64,000 bases of DNA, taken from positions 42,287,377 through 42,351,376 of the forward strand of contig OX381708.1 of assembly GCA_947462335.1 (NCBI GenBank), given 5' to 3'. Under the pieces are notes generated by a model. The model did no database searches and was not told where the DNA came from. It worked only from the letters and a program-made list of their open reading frames with translations. The position numbers and the translations under genes are program-made. Position 1 is the stretch's first letter. Every line of letters starts with the position of its first letter. Positions 13,501-27,800 of this stretch are shown piece after piece. The stretch is from Harmothoe impar. Its lineage: Eukaryota > Annelida > Polychaeta > Phyllodocida > Polynoidae.

Positions 13501-16500
13501 ATGACGACAGGAGAAAGGGTGTGGGGGTAGGGGAGGGAAAAGGACAATAACTACTCAGTTGGCATGGCCAGCTACTACAGATTTACTGTATCTTATTCAT
13601 AGCTTTCTATCTCTGGGCAAGACGGGAGAAAACAACCTTATTAACTGTATCTGATTGACGAGAAACCACTTGCTGCGGAATACCTTCCAAAAGACCCTGA
13701 GGACTGATTCCTATCCCACTATTTCTCCCCCGTTTTCTGTTTTTAAAGTACAGTACACTGCCCTGTAGGCCATGGATCGTGGTGACTGTTGTTTACTTCT
13801 ATGTAAAACTCATTGTTATTTTGCTCGCGGGGAGAACTTCGTGACTGTAAGGCAGGTATGTTGGCTGCTGTGGTTAGCTTTGAGGGCGGGGAGGTGGGTG
13901 GGAGGGGATCCGATGAGTCAGTGTCCGTCAGTGGCAGGCTCATTTATTTTTTTCTGGCAAGGGATCCATGGCTAGAAGATATTTTTTTGCGCTACAGTTA
14001 TATTCATGAAAGAGAGGCATAAAGGACCCTAGTTATACAATACTAATGATAAGGGCATTGAGTGACAGAATCGTGCACATATTGCATGAAAGCAGTGCAA
14101 TGTGAGACTAGTTTTTGTAGTGTACGTAAATGGGAACAGAAGAGCATCATGTCAGGTGTGGGCTATCTACATCAGTCACTTTGCATAATCAGATGCAATA
14201 ACCCCATACTTCGGATAATTCTGTCCTGTTAACCCCCTCAGGTAACTGGCCCCCTGTGTATGTCACAGTCATTGATAGATGCCCTACCCTGACTAGGGTG
14301 TTCCATCAAAAATCAATTATTTGTCTTACACAGTAGTAAAATAGCAGGTTGGGTACAGAAGACTTGTACTAATTCAATGTGAGAAACAGAACAATGATTC
14401 ATTCACCGAGAGCAGTGTGGGAACCACTGAAAGCTGAAGAACTCCTGATAATTTTACCCCCGCTGGTCTATATATATCCTACCAGCCCAGCGGCACCCAT
14501 ACTAAAGGTACAGTGAGGGTCTCCAGCATAGTGTGTGGTCGCCCTGCGTGCAGCCATAGACCCAGGGAGAGGAAAATGTGTGAAGTTCAAAGTCAAATGT
14601 AACAATGTGCTTTTATGTTAGGTACATAATTATTTTACTAAATGAGTGGTGCATCCATTCCTGTTCAGTGGGTATATTTATATATTGGCTGCTATAAAGA
14701 CTTAGTATTGTTATTCTGACTGTTACTAGGGTCAATTTCCGGGGGAAACCTTTATTGATAGCTCATATTTTATCCACCCATTCTATTCTTGTATATTTGT
14801 ATTAAAATGTGTTTAGTCCCCGGATTCTGAAAAATTAAATTATACATATGTTGTATTACTTGAAAACTTGATTTTTACTATAATTCCTCAATAATCTAAT
14901 ATAGAAAGGACGGGGATAGCCTGGGATGTGCCCCTGTATGTGTAGAATAATCTTATGTCTTTTATTTCAATGGGAGATTAATAGTAATCCCCGGAAATAG
15001 GATAGAATGACATAGTAAGGAGCCCGTCCCACTGCACAGGCAGGTCCCAAGGCCCGCATATACCCACAGTGGTAGCGCTGGGGACACACTCTGCTGCCTG
15101 AATGGGACTCCCTACCCTGACCCACCAACCTACCTGCCTGCACCCCATCCCACCCTCCTCACCCCACTCAGGTCACCTGTGGTAGCGGAGCGTCGGGGTC
15201 TCCTGTCCTGCTGTAATAAATGTACCATGTCTGACTGAACACAGGAAGACCCTACACTGGTTATCTGTGCCTTAATGCACCCCTATAGGCTACAGCATGG
15301 ATTCAAACCATGAACGTGGATGTCACAGGCAGCCACTCCCTTACCCTACCATGCTCCAGTGCCCACAGATCCTTGTACCCCCCTCATTTACCCCCAACCC
15401 TAATGCCCCCTCCTCCATCCACCCACTTTCATTCAGGATGGTGGGGCATCACCCTTTGCCTCACCTGGTAAGGTAGGTAATGTAACCTAAACTAAGAAGG
15501 CCCTGCACTACTTACATCCACGAACAGGGCACATATTGTGTAGTCTTGTATACATCTGAAACCTTATAATTTGACCATGGTATATGAGGAGACTTAGTAA
15601 ATGCACACCTTTCCCTTCCCCTTTCAGATTCACAGTACTAATAGACAAGGGCCCCCTGCTTTATCTTTAGAAGATGCAGCATGCATTCAATGGAGTTTCA
15701 TGTTACAGTGTGAACCAAGGATAGTTTCCTTGTTTATTTGTTTTTCATGTATTTAAGACCTATTCAGGACCAACCCGCCTTTCCTGTCCATTTACGTGGA
15801 GCCAGCCTATGGACCATATAAAAGAGGTAATAGGGTTCCTTTACTTTCCGCATTACGTAGACATTGTAGGTGGTCTTTGACATACCATTTCAGATATTCA
15901 TGAATAGTAGCCCTTTCGAGTAATCAAAGCTTTATCATATTTTTGCAGCTGGTCAAATATCCTAAAGAATCTACCTCACTTGTTAGGTATGCATGCGATA
16001 TCCAGAAGGAACCTGAAATCTTTCGCTTGACATATTCCATGTGAAACATAGTGAATATTCACAGAATATTTCAACAATGTTATTCGCCTGTTGTGCCCTT
16101 TACGTTCCATTTGCATTGGAACTCAATACTCCACCCCCAGCTTTGCAATGTTAGCATGGACCCTCCCTAAACACCATAGGTATACATGGTGACAGAAGCA
16201 TGGCAGTACACAGGGCTACTGTCCCTAGACCACCTCACCCAGACCTTAACAATAGGACTATTGTCCACTGTATGCCTTCAGTGGTCAACTCAGGTAGGAA
16301 AAAACATGTCTATCCTGATCAGGAATATCATATCACACCACCTACACTGAGGCAGAATGTTCTTTCAGTAGTCGACCTACTGATACAAATAGTTCTAAAC
16401 AAAGGTTACTTGTCAGAACAAACTGTGTTGTAAAGCATGGATGTTGATTTTATCACAAATATGAGAAATGCCATAGATGACTTCCAGGTCCATGCACATA

Positions 16501-18976
16501 TGCTAGCTGTTATATTTATGATAGGTGAAAGGGTTCATCAAATTGGACCAGTGGCACAGTTCTAGCTAATAGCATAGAATATGTTCCCAGACACTGTAGA
16601 TACAACTAGCCTTAGGCTCTTTAGATGCATTAATTTAGCATTTATGTATAAGTCTTTTCCCCTTTTAATAGGTAGCCAGACTAGACTGAGAACCTGTTTC
16701 CCCAGGTCCCCCCTTAGTGGTTCCAGACACCAGTTTCCTGCCTCCACTAGCTGGGATTAACCTGCCTGGGTACCTTCTAATAGGACTAGTCTTAATGAGG
16801 ACACATTCCCCACAGGTAGGTAATGGTATAAAGGTGTAGGTATGGGCTGTAGGCGCTGTGGTAAGGAGGCTGCACAACATGTCTGACTGAATAGTCTACC
16901 TTCAACGTATTTTTTCTTCTTCGGTATAAGATGTAGTCACTTACTGCCTCGAGGCAAGCGAGGGGACTGGTAATGTAACCGTTTCTGCCATTATTTTGTT
17001 TTACATTTCTTTCTAGAGGTCTCCAGTTCACTTTGCTGCACATTCTTGAGCATCAATTTTCGTCCCTTTCATTTGCCTCTTGAGATTAGCTCTGTGAAAG
17101 AGTACCGTTCTGATACTGAGCAGACCAGTGGCCATACATATTCACTATCCCTAATTTATAATCATTTCATAATCGAACATGGAAAGACAGATATAGCACT
17201 ACTGTACGATATCTAAACTCTAAGGGGAAAACAGTTCTGTGTAACATGTCATGGTGATCATGAATGATACTTAGGTCATCAAGTATCCATCTCTTTTCAC
17301 TAATCAAGATAATTAGTGGGCCCCAAGGCCAACTCTAACCTTATAAGCCAGAACTACAGAGGCTTCTGCAACGTTCTAGAAGATACTGAGCACATATGAC
17401 TGGTTACCTATGGAAGGCCCTGGGTAAGGTAAACCAGTCTGCGTCTCTTCGACCTTATTCTGACGAACAAAAAGCGTCTGAGTGACCTAATAATTATTTA
17501 AATGAGTCCTGGGGCCATTTCAAATGATGACTAGCAGGCCTTCTGTACACTTTGTCATTAGGGTCCCTGTGAAGTCCTGACGCCTGGTATGCGGCCCTGA
17601 CGGGACAATAATTAAATAGGAGACGTGATGTGCATCAAGAGATGTGCACTGGAACACGATTCAATAGCAGTGGTTAGGCCTGACCATCGTAATGTATACA
17701 AATGTAGCGTAGGGATGAATGATGGTAGAAGTACATATGACCTGGATGTTTGCATAAGCGAGATTAAAATAGATGTTTGGTATATAACTGGTATATAACT
17801 TAACAAGCCATTAACCCCCTGCCTTCCCACCTTCCATCACACCGGTCGGCGATGGGCATTTCTTTCAGGGACACCTCCCCGCGTCCCACAGGGATGTCTA
17901 TAGAAACGTGAACACAAATAGCCAAACATAGTTGTGGATGTATACAGCTTGGAAGGTGTCTAAAACCCTACCTCCCAACAGTTTGTCATATAAAGCTGAA
18001 TAGCTTGTGCTCTGAATAGTGCTATATATCCCAAGTCTAGACAGGTAAGAAGGATGGCCTAAGAGGATATACATTAGAGTTAAACATGAGGTATGAGGGG
18101 TGGGAATGTATGGTGGGGATCGTTAGATTTATCGTGTCTAATGGCCGTGCAGTCACAAATAGCCGTCACAGACTGCTTACGAACTGGCTGCATGGTCACC
18201 TTAAAATGCCTGTTAACCATGCTTAAAGCTATTTCCAACCAGATGTACTTCATGAACCCTTTACTAAAGGGGTATAAGAAATGTTATTTAAATGTAATAC
18301 CTTCTGCGAAGCATATTAGAAATATTTATACAAGGACCCAGGAAGGAGTATAGAAGGCAGAGGGCCACTGGAGTTCATGTAGCTTTAAATAGTGGGTAGC
18401 ACTCAAATGACACAGTAGTCCCATCTGTGCATGATTTCAAGAAGCTCCATCCTCTTATTTTGCTCTCTACTCTTTGTTATTTCCTATACCAATCCTCGTA
18501 TTTACTCACTAGACAAATATACCCTCTGAATAGTCACTGTTCAAATATAGATGAACTCTAGGGTAAGTATGTCGCATCAGAAGTGACTATTCAAATAGGT
18601 ATGCCCTGACATATTTGACTATTCAAATTCAACTCTTCTACAAGTTATGTTGGGGTGGGCGAACCATGACGAATGTTGCTATTCATGAAGGCTACACTTT
18701 ACCACCAAATACAGTGCATCTGGGATCCTTTTGGCAACAATCTTCTTGTAAATCACAATTGGAAAACAGGTAGATTCTTAGATACGATTATTATCAGATT
18801 ATGTTCAAGCCTGGTGAATATGTCAAATAACCATGTCTCTATTCCCACACTACTATGCATGACCCTGACAATGATGTGGACTCTTGAGTAAGAAAATATG
18901 TCCTGCGGTTGTGAAAATATGCAAAGCCAACTGGCCATATCGTTCATTGCCATAGACTATTCATTATGGAACTCAC

Positions 18977-20496
18977 CTGCCAGGGGAGTATGCCCTGGCG
19001 ATAGTGCCACTGGACACAGCCTCCTGTCTCCGAGCATGTTCCAGCTGCTCCTGTGTCACCGCCTGCTGCCCGTCAACTGCATCTGCCAGACTGGGCTCGC
19101 TGTGGTAAATGCGCCTCATCTCCCGAAGGTTTGAGCCACCATTTCGCCTTTGCTCCTCATGTGACTCTCCTCGTTTAAAGTCTGTCACATTGACACGAAC
19201 AAATGTGCCCGAGTAGATCGACCCGCGAACTGAACCGCCAGGGTCCACCATCGAATCAAGGACATCAGATGATGGAGCCATGGCGTACTTCCGGGCCGAT
19301 GGACTCGAGGGTGGAGGTACTATTGCATCCAAGTGAGGCGGTTCGTTGTCATTTATGTTTCCACTGGTAGTGCTTCTGGGTGTAGTCGCCATGAATACAT
19401 CCTCATCAATAAGGGTGGCTTCTATCAAGTCTGGCACACTGTTGCTTCGACTTGGGGCACGACTCCCAGTTCGGCTTCCTGGAGCGGGGACTACCTGTGC
19501 TAGCATTGTCCCTTGGTGGGTTGGCGTACGCGGGGTCGAGGAACTCGATGATGCCGTCGTGAGATGGGAAGCCTCTGATGGACTACGACTCACTTTTCGG
19601 ATGTACCTCTGTTGTTGAGGTGATATGGCATAACCAGGCGAGCCGGGTGATTGTTGCATATAGATGATCTGGCCTGCATAACCATGGGGTGGAGGGCGAC
19701 CGGTGGGTGTTGCAGGCGCTGTGCGAATGTGGGGAGACACAGGAGGTGTGGATACTGAGCTATTGCTCCTGCTTCGGTTGTAGGCAGGAACTTGGACACT
19801 CAGTCCTGGACTGGGAGAGGATCTAAAGTCTCGCTGAACTTGAACTCGATCACCGCCTCGCGACAGGACATCATCATGAGACTGTGACCGCTGTGGGGTT
19901 GGCCTATTCCCAGTGCTCATCCCTCCTGTGGCCCTCGCGATGTGCTCGCCATTACCCGGTGAGGGCGTATGTTGAACCTTCAGGGTACCGCTCGACTGTG
20001 CTGATGCCATTTGCTGACTGACAGCCATATTGCGCATTGCCAGCGTGTTATTGTTCTGCTGTTGTTGCTTCCGCCGACCTCTCCCTCCCTCATCTCCTCG
20101 AAAGATCCAGTTGCCATCATTCGAGGCCATTAATCGAGCATTATGTCCTTCTGTCCTAGACATTGTTGCATTGCCTTGCTGGGGTGGCTCATCGAAGGAA
20201 ATATTGACCACATGCAGTTGACCGCCATGTTCGTTAACGTTCTGTGTACTCCGTGAGCGGGTCATTGTCATTGAGTCCCAGTGAGGGGGAAGAGGTGCTC
20301 GTCCCCTTCTTGCAGCTGCTTCCGGTGACAAGACAGCAGTGCGGAGGGCCGGTGGATGAGGTGCACCCGAGCGTGCCCCTCCTCGGGGGAGGGTTCGCGA
20401 CTGGCGCTCTCCTGGTGATGGAACCATCATGTGCCGCATAGCATATTGCTGCTTCTGCTGTTGTTGAAGCTGGTAATGGTTCTGAGGGTAGGCCAT
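18977..20496 (-). CDS. Shank: Long Ser/Pro/Gln-rich Shank exon, probable alternative first coding exon
   Basis: An uninterrupted 506-codon frame runs from an ATG at 20496 in an ideal context (cttcaccATGG) to a donor at 18977 (CCTGGCAG followed by gtgagt). The two spare bases AG fit the PDZ exon at 4706, so the frame continues into the SHANK PDZ domain. The protein is disordered: Gln-rich start, many Ser/Arg-Ser and Pro-Ser motifs, Gly/Arg patches, and an ordered-looking end around SGTFVRVNVTDFKRGES and MRRIYHSEPSLAD. I recognise no named domain. Upstream of the ATG the frame soon meets TAA, and the only acceptor between them (aacaaaag) is weak and phase 0, which the 31877 exon cannot supply. 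A start exon with an internal promoter is therefore more likely than an internal exon. A separate gene is the alternative, but the phase match to PDZ argues against it. Confidence 0.75.
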
Positions 20497-22077
20497 GGTG
20501 AAGTCCTTTTGTTATCCCTGGGGTATAGTCACAGATATATACTGTTTATAACATCCAGCTTTTGTAACTAAACACAGTGATATTACCATTAATTAATGCC
20601 TTGACCCATTCTCAAACCTTAAAAAGGCAAATAGCCTACAGGTGATGACAACATATACTCCAGGTGTCCTTAATGTCAGAGATAAAGGTAAACGTATCCT
20701 ACTGTTGTTATATATCCTCAAAATATCCTGGGCTGATAAACTGAGATGGGTAAATCATAGGAGGGTATAAGTAGACCAACGGGGTGGTGGCTCAGGGTGC
20801 TACATTCCTGAACATAGCCGCCTTAACACACCCACACCACCTCCCACTAACACACAGTCCTCAACTCCAGTGTGTGTGTATGTACATATACAACACAGTA
20901 GAGCTATAGCCTATAGGGGGCACAGGAAGGGAGGGGGCTGCCTACACCTGCACAGACCGGTTACACTCCACTCCCCACCGTCACCGTCTCCTCCTCCTCC
21001 TGCTGCTCTCCCTCCACGGCCTCCCCATGTAGCTAGGTAGGCCTTATTGGTAAATCACCTCCAGGGTCTAACAATACACCTTAATGTGTATACCTCTGCA
21101 GGTGTCCAGGTGAAGCAGCCAATAGGGGCTAGGAACTCCTCCTGTGTAAAGTGACTGGTTATGGTATGATGCCCCTATCTAGGTGTGGCACCTTGGTGTA
21201 TGGTACTGGTAGTACTGCTTGTCTATCTCCTGTAGAGTGTTGGTGGTCCCAACTTAAGCTCTCCTCTCTCTCCAGTACCTGTCTGCTGTTCCTCTCCCCA
21301 TGCAATGGTCCCGCCGCTGCTGCCTACCTCCAACCACTGTGACGGGGGAGCATGGCTGAGTGGGGCAAGGCCTGGTTAAAAATACCTGGAGGAGGGAGGG
21401 CCGCCTACCTTGCTGCTTTGCTTGCTGCGCCCGGCTGGTTGGCTGGTCCCTGCCGGCTGGATGGCTGTCACAGTGGTCTGTGGGTGCGTGTGTAAGTAGT
21501 GTGTGTACTGGGGGTGGGCCGTGTGTAGGTGCTTTAAGGCAGGTAGGGATAATGTCTATACAAGGCTAGATGACCAGAATTGAACAGATATGGCAGGGTT
21601 TCCCTACATGACTGAGCTTAGCCTTGACTTCTATAATTATGTAGATGATGTTTTAATTCTTTTCAGTGATCATTGCAGAGGCTTTTAATTGAACTTCTTC
21701 TCTCTCATAAGGGGTGGCCAGTTACCATGTAAATCATCGTATTAAATACAGTCAAAAGACTGCAAAGAAATTGTGGTCACTGTTGCAGAGCCATCAGTAA
21801 ACTTAAATTATCGAAGAGCAAATTCGACTCCTGGAGGACCCATCAGCACAGAAGGGCCTGGATGGGCTATAGGTAGAGGTAGGTTAGATGTGACAAGGCT
21901 GGCCAGCCTGAGGCCAACCACATCAACTCATCTCACTTCTCTCACCTCATCACCATAGCATGGACCCTGGAGAGGGAGTATTATGGCTAAGTCAGCCTCA
22001 GTGGGATGGCATACTTTATCCTATAGTAGTGTTATAACTGCCTTTACCCCGAGAGGACGCAAAGTGATATTGCAGTG

Positions 22078-22127
22078 ATTTGGTACAGAGAATACTGTGA
22101 CCATTTGGTACAGAGAATACTGTAACC
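22078..22127 (+). repeat. Tandem duplication, period 25 bp
   Basis: Two copies of ATTTGGTACAGAGAATACTG followed by TGACC or TAACC. Confidence 0.9.
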
Positions 22128-23440
22128 CTCTCAAAAGAGTTCCTCCAAAAAATGATTGAAATCCTCTATTCCATGACCACTATTTCCCACCAGATCAGTC
22201 GCAATGTGACATGTACTTCCACTCTGGCTCAGAGATCCTCAGGGGGCCACATCCACCCACTCAATCTTCAGCTCTAGGCACTTGGGACACCCCACAATTG
22301 ATCCACCTGAATAGATCTCTCTTTCAATCTTCCCATCATCCTTCCCTATCCATTCTAACAACTGAATGTCACACCCTCCCTTGCCATCCCCTTTACTATT
22401 GGGCCCAGTCTGGTATGTGGACTCCCTACTGGCTCTCCTCAGATTTAAGTCGTAGTAATGCTAATACAAGCCAGTACCTAAAGCTTCCGTTAAATACAGA
22501 GACGGTGTAGGGATCATACATTTTGGGGCCTGTTCTGCACTGGTCCTCTGTTGATGTAAAGTTGTACTCTAGTTGTTGGCCTAATGAAACCCATGGGCTC
22601 GGGCTGGAGGATCACTGGTCTAGCTTGGGTTTGTAGTTCAGGTTCTCCAGATCCCTAATTTCCCTACTATACAAATGCCTCAATGAAAACCCACCCATTT
22701 AGGTGTGGCACCATGCCTTGTATGGCAGAGCTATGAGACGTTGTTTAGCAGTTGGCTCAGGCCTTACTTGGGCTCAGTCTGAGCACAGAGCTAACCTGAA
22801 TTTACCTGGCTGATCCTCACCCCTCCCCCTCTCACATGGCCTCTTTACCTGGGTAAGGTGGGGCTTGAGGTGCACACGACACCCACTGGAGGCTCCTCCA
22901 TGACTTATTGGGACAGCCCTTCCCGCTCTGTTTGCTTCCCTTCCTGTGCTCAGAGCTGAAGGTGGGGGAGGGGGTACTAGGGTGTCAGTGGTGGAGAGGA
23001 AGGGTGAAACTTATGAGGGATGATAATATATACCAGTAGATGGTGTCATTGCTGTGGTCGTCTCTGTATGTGTAAGGTTTTACGTAGTTTGGTGGATTAG
23101 AGATGGACATTTTAGATATTTCGTATGCACTATCTAACCGACTGCTTATTATATATCCTTTCTTTTACAGCTGGGAGAAATGTTTGGGAAAAAAAACATC
23201 ACATCCTGTGACTTTCACAACGCTTAACGCAACCATCATAGGGATCCTGTATGTCAATATTAAGTAACAGCATAACGTCCTGAGACTGCCCCTGGACATC
23301 GGTATCATACCATAGTGTTATAAATTTAATAATGATTTGTATAATAATTTGGCAAAGACAAGCCATCCATGCCCTGCTCTACAATGTCTTTCCTTCTCCA
23401 TTTCTGAGGTTACAGCCCCTCCTCAGTGTGACAGGTTTAA

Positions 23441-23679
23441 CCCTATAAGGACAGCATGATGCCTCAATTATCCATGTCCATTTGTCATCAGCCATGATGA
23501 ACCAACGCAACATTGGTCACGGTGCATTGGTTCATCATGCCAATCCTTCTCAGCGTAGATGGACGTGAGTAATGATGCATGAATGTAGGACCAGGGAGTT
23601 ACTTGTCCGTCCTGCAGTGTATTCATATTCGGCCCACTAAAGGTCATAGGGCATATAGCACTATGTTGGCCTTAAAGGG
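23441..23679. mobile_element. Short piggyBac-like MITE, copy 2
   Basis: A 239-bp element whose ends read CCCTATAAGGACAGCATGATG on the left and GCACTATGTTGGCCTTAAAGGG on the right. The left flank is TTAA and the right flank TTTAA, so one side of the target site appears mutated. The termini match the copy at 7455-7651. The interior has a separate palindrome at about 23490-23541 with arms of the form CATGATGAACCAA. Non-coding. Confidence 0.6.
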
Positions 23680-24804
23680 TTTAAGTAGGGGGAGGGTGAT
23701 ATTACTTACACAGGAGGGTATTTAAGGGAAGGGCAAGAGAGGGCAGGTGATGAGGATTAAACAGGGGGAGGTCATTAATCCCTCATGTCTACCTGTAGGA
23801 CAGGTATATGGCCAGGTGTTTCCTGTAGTCTAGGGTGAAGGGGAGACCCTGAATGCCCCTTTATCCCTTTATACTGTGAGGTCACTCACAGATAGCTCTA
23901 CACAGGATTAGTCAGTGCTGGGCATTTCAACATTGTTGTCTGGCAGACCTACGACGTCAGAATTTCGATGTCATTTTCATCACGATTGGTGTTTTCTTCA
24001 TATTTGAATTTCATGGTTACCTGTTTGAGTAGTGCCCTTGATTTACTGTCCCAGGTCCTTTCTGTACCGAAACCTTCCTCTCTACATCAGTTTCAGAATT
24101 GTATTTTTATATCCTAAATTATTGATGTTTATACCTTTGCTGACTCTAGCTTTGGCCTCTGGTGATGATGATGCATTTTCATAGTGTACTTGAATTCGCC
24201 TTTCCACTTAGAACTCTTGTCATTTTTAAATCAACAGCAGTGGGCCATCCACTAGTTACACCACACCACCATCTCTCCACGTGCCAAAAATCCAACATAA
24301 CCCACATCAATCTAGCTTCTAGTCACATTTTTCACATAATCAAATTTCAATTTTCCCCAAGCGATGGGACCTTTTTGCCTTAAGTTTACATAACGTCCTA
24401 TGGTTAATACAGCACAGGTATGTGACAGTGCGTGGCTCTGTCTGAAAGGGTCATACAGTGAACAATGTGGATGAGGGTATAGCCTGTACCAACATAAACG
24501 TGTATCCAACATAAAAGTAGAGGCTTTTCAAAATACCTGGGTACACTTTCGTAGCCATAAAGTTAAGTCAGAATTAGGCTCAAGTTTAATGATGATGCCT
24601 ATTGGGCTGGATGTATTCAGAACATGGAATGCACCCCTTGTAATGTGTTTACTCGACTTGTGTGTGAGCCAGATAAATTCCGTTCCTAAAATTCCTGGAA
24701 TCATTGTGTTCCTCCCCCAAAAACTTAAATTAAACATTACACCCCCCTACATTTGTATCAACTACAGGGGTTGGAGAGGCGTGTGGCTAGCGTGTGCTGA
24801 TCCA

Positions 24805-24816
24805 CCCCCCCCCCCC
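24805..24816 (+). repeat. C homopolymer
   Basis: Twelve C residues. Confidence 0.9.
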
Positions 24817-27800
24817 ATCCCACCCGTGTGATTCACCTTTAAACGTATTAAATAGACCCCCATCACCCCCTACAGTGACCGCCTCGCCCACAACAATTAG
24901 CCCCCAACATTAATCGGCAGTTTACACAATTCCCTTTCCATGAACACTATTCATAGATAAATATGAACGTGACCAGTGCAATCAACTGCGTATTATCCTA
25001 TGAAAGGCTCCTTGCTTTCATAAGTTTCCAAAACGTCTGATTAGATCAAACAGATAGCAAGAATTATCAATTAACAAATTAGTTCCATACAATTTGTAGA
25101 ACAATATGGTTAATCATATTAAACATATAGCAAGAATGTTCGTTATCAATTAAGAAAATGGCCCCATATTATGTTTCGAATCACATACACACCATACGTT
25201 TTTACTGCTGGGGCCATCCCCCTTTTTGTGTGAGTACCAAAAAACACCGCCCCTTTTTATTTCCTTAATTTTATCGTGTCACTTGTGTGGTCTCACCTAC
25301 ACCACACCCTAACCATAATCATCTTCATTTGTTTGAGGCTATGTGTACCTTTTCATTTCTCCCTGAGGGTACCTGTGTACTCTATCTACCCATATCTATA
25401 GACTATTGTATTTATGTATAGACGTTGCCAGGTGTATAATCATGAGGTATGTGCCCTCTTATTGATGCTAATTATAGGGGTAGTGGTTCTCTAATTATCC
25501 ACTAGTCATATACGTGTAGTTATATGCTCTGTTTCTTTCAATGTAATGTGTCAATGTTGTGCGTCTCGAATTATTTCGGTTTGAGTTACCATACATATAA
25601 TGTACTTTCACAGAATGTACGAGAACTACCTAACTTAGTTATAACATTAACCTACTTACTAAGACACTATGATAGTCGGGTGAGGTAAGCATGGGTAATC
25701 TTTGAGTCCGAGGTAAATACTGAGAAAATTGTAATTATAAATTGAGCTCAGTAAAAACTTTTCAATTCTCAGTAAGAACTTTTTTAAATCTAATAATATG
25801 GAAAACATATGAAGAAGTATGATTAATTACATTGAAGCGTGCTGGATTAGGGGTAAATCATTTTGTAAACCGGAATTAAATTGATGCTATCATTTTAATT
25901 GCCTCGAAGGTAATTATTTTAGTGTCATTACACTGCTCTTACTTCTCTCAGTCCATTGCTAAATATATTCTTGTTATACTTAAAGACACGTATATATTTA
26001 TATATATAGGTCTTCATTCCAAATCTGCTGTACCGTCATTATTTTGTACATCCCTATGAGGCAGATTTTCGGTCATGATCATTTTCTCTCCAAAGCGTGG
26101 AAAAAGTACCTGATTTAGGAGCAATTTTCCGGTTTAAAAAAACGATTTTGGTGGTGGAATAGCGGTGATAACATAGTCGCCATACCATAACCACTGGCCA
26201 GTTGCCGTAGTGCAGGTAACATGGGGACATGGCCTCTTTGATGTGTTTGATCCCTTGGATCCCCACCCCCAAGTACACCAGGCCGCATGTACTACACGTC
26301 CAGGTCCCCCCTGAGCATGTCAGCTGAGACTGACATGATACCTGACATGGGTGACATGTTAGTGCATGCAGCCACTTCCTCCCACCACCCTGCACCCTGT
26401 CTGACTGGGTATAAAGCCATCACTCTACCTTTGGACGCCGGTGAATGCCCTATAATAAAAGACTTAATGGCATTTTCTTGTACTATATATACTTTCTCAG
26501 GTTCTGATGTCTACAGAATGCCTTATCCATGTCATATGTATATATATTAATACTTAGGTTCTCCTATCAGTAGTATAACCATCCTCTCTTTTTGATTTAT
26601 GAGCATCGCTTTGTTATTTGTTGTAGGCCTAAAACGGTTGATTGAAATAGGCAAATCTATTGGGGCATTTTATTGCTTAGTGCCTAGACACATAAGAACA
26701 TTTATTTCGACTTTATGATGATTGTTAATAACGTTTTAGAATCATATGTGTAATATATTCTTTTGTACGTGCCCCCTACCCCTGGTATTTTGTATCAATA
26801 TACGCCACAGCTTCTCTTCCCTCCTTTTCATTTTATTAGTGCCTGGATCTTTGAGTCTGATTTTGCTTTTGAGGTGGGCATAATTGAGATACCAAATTCA
26901 CAACGCCTACGAGCATGTTCTTCAGCTGGTTTGAATAGACCCTAGACCTTAGACACACATTATTCTATTGAAGCTCTGCCGACTGCTATATAGATATATG
27001 TATATTGGACTGCTTTGTCAGCCACCACACAATTCCTATAGACATCTACCTTGTCCAGAGTGAGTGTGTGTACGGGGAAGTGTAGGCATGGTAAAAACCT
27101 ACAGACCACCCTACGCCTTACAATATACAACCACCCTTATGTAGGGTGAATAATGAAAATGATGCTCCCTTTCACTAAAGTTTCAGCTGATAATGCACCT
27201 ATAAGGCAAGTACTATGTAATAGCCACATGTATGTATATGGGCCTATCTGTATGCTACATGTGGGTGTATTCATCCTGGTATAGTGTGAGTATTCTGAGT
27301 GCATACATCTCTACTGACCCGAATGATCCACAATTTCTCATACCTACAATATTTCCATTTAAACACCCCCAACCCCATCGAGTTCACAGTAATTCACAAG
27401 TCAACAAATATTCATCTTTTTTATGATTCATATCTTATGTTTGCCTACATCTGATCGAAATTAAGACATATATTTACAGGCAATAGAGTAGATTTCTGCC
27501 ATGTGCCCTACAGCTGGGTAGGGTTGGGGGCGGTGTAGGGGTAGGGGTGCTAGAAGGTGCAGGGTAGTAGGAAAGTACAGGTAAAGGTGGTTGTCAAGGG
27601 TAACTTTGACACCATTGATTCAAGATTGCCACAATTTAGTGTGATATATAGAAACCGAGACCTGTTCTCATCACCAAACACCCTCTGGGCGTCAATTGTA
27701 ATAACAGGGTATGAAATCTGATGATGAAATACCTTCTATTGAATTGCAAAATACCCCATGGTGTATATCTGTCTAGTTTAACCCGAATATTTCATTACAG

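Larger units (their letters stand above)
4707..18976. other. Long Shank intron, no gene seen
   Basis: This 14.3-kb stretch separates the PDZ exon from the long exon. It contains two mobile-element relics (7455-7651 and 9957-10503) and a TG/CA-rich tract near 7100-7250. Short open frames occur, including one of 131 codons at 12183-12578 on the minus strand, but none shows a domain, codon pattern or splice context that supports coding. Confidence 0.55.

Noticed and set aside
16792..17043. 83-codon minus-strand frame
   Set aside because: Considered as a Shank exon between the long exon and PDZ; no acceptor/donor pair in phase and no homology.
26054..26395. 113-codon minus-strand frame with several Cys residues
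   Set aside because: Considered as a Cys-rich exon, but there is no regular Cys spacing, splice site or homology.
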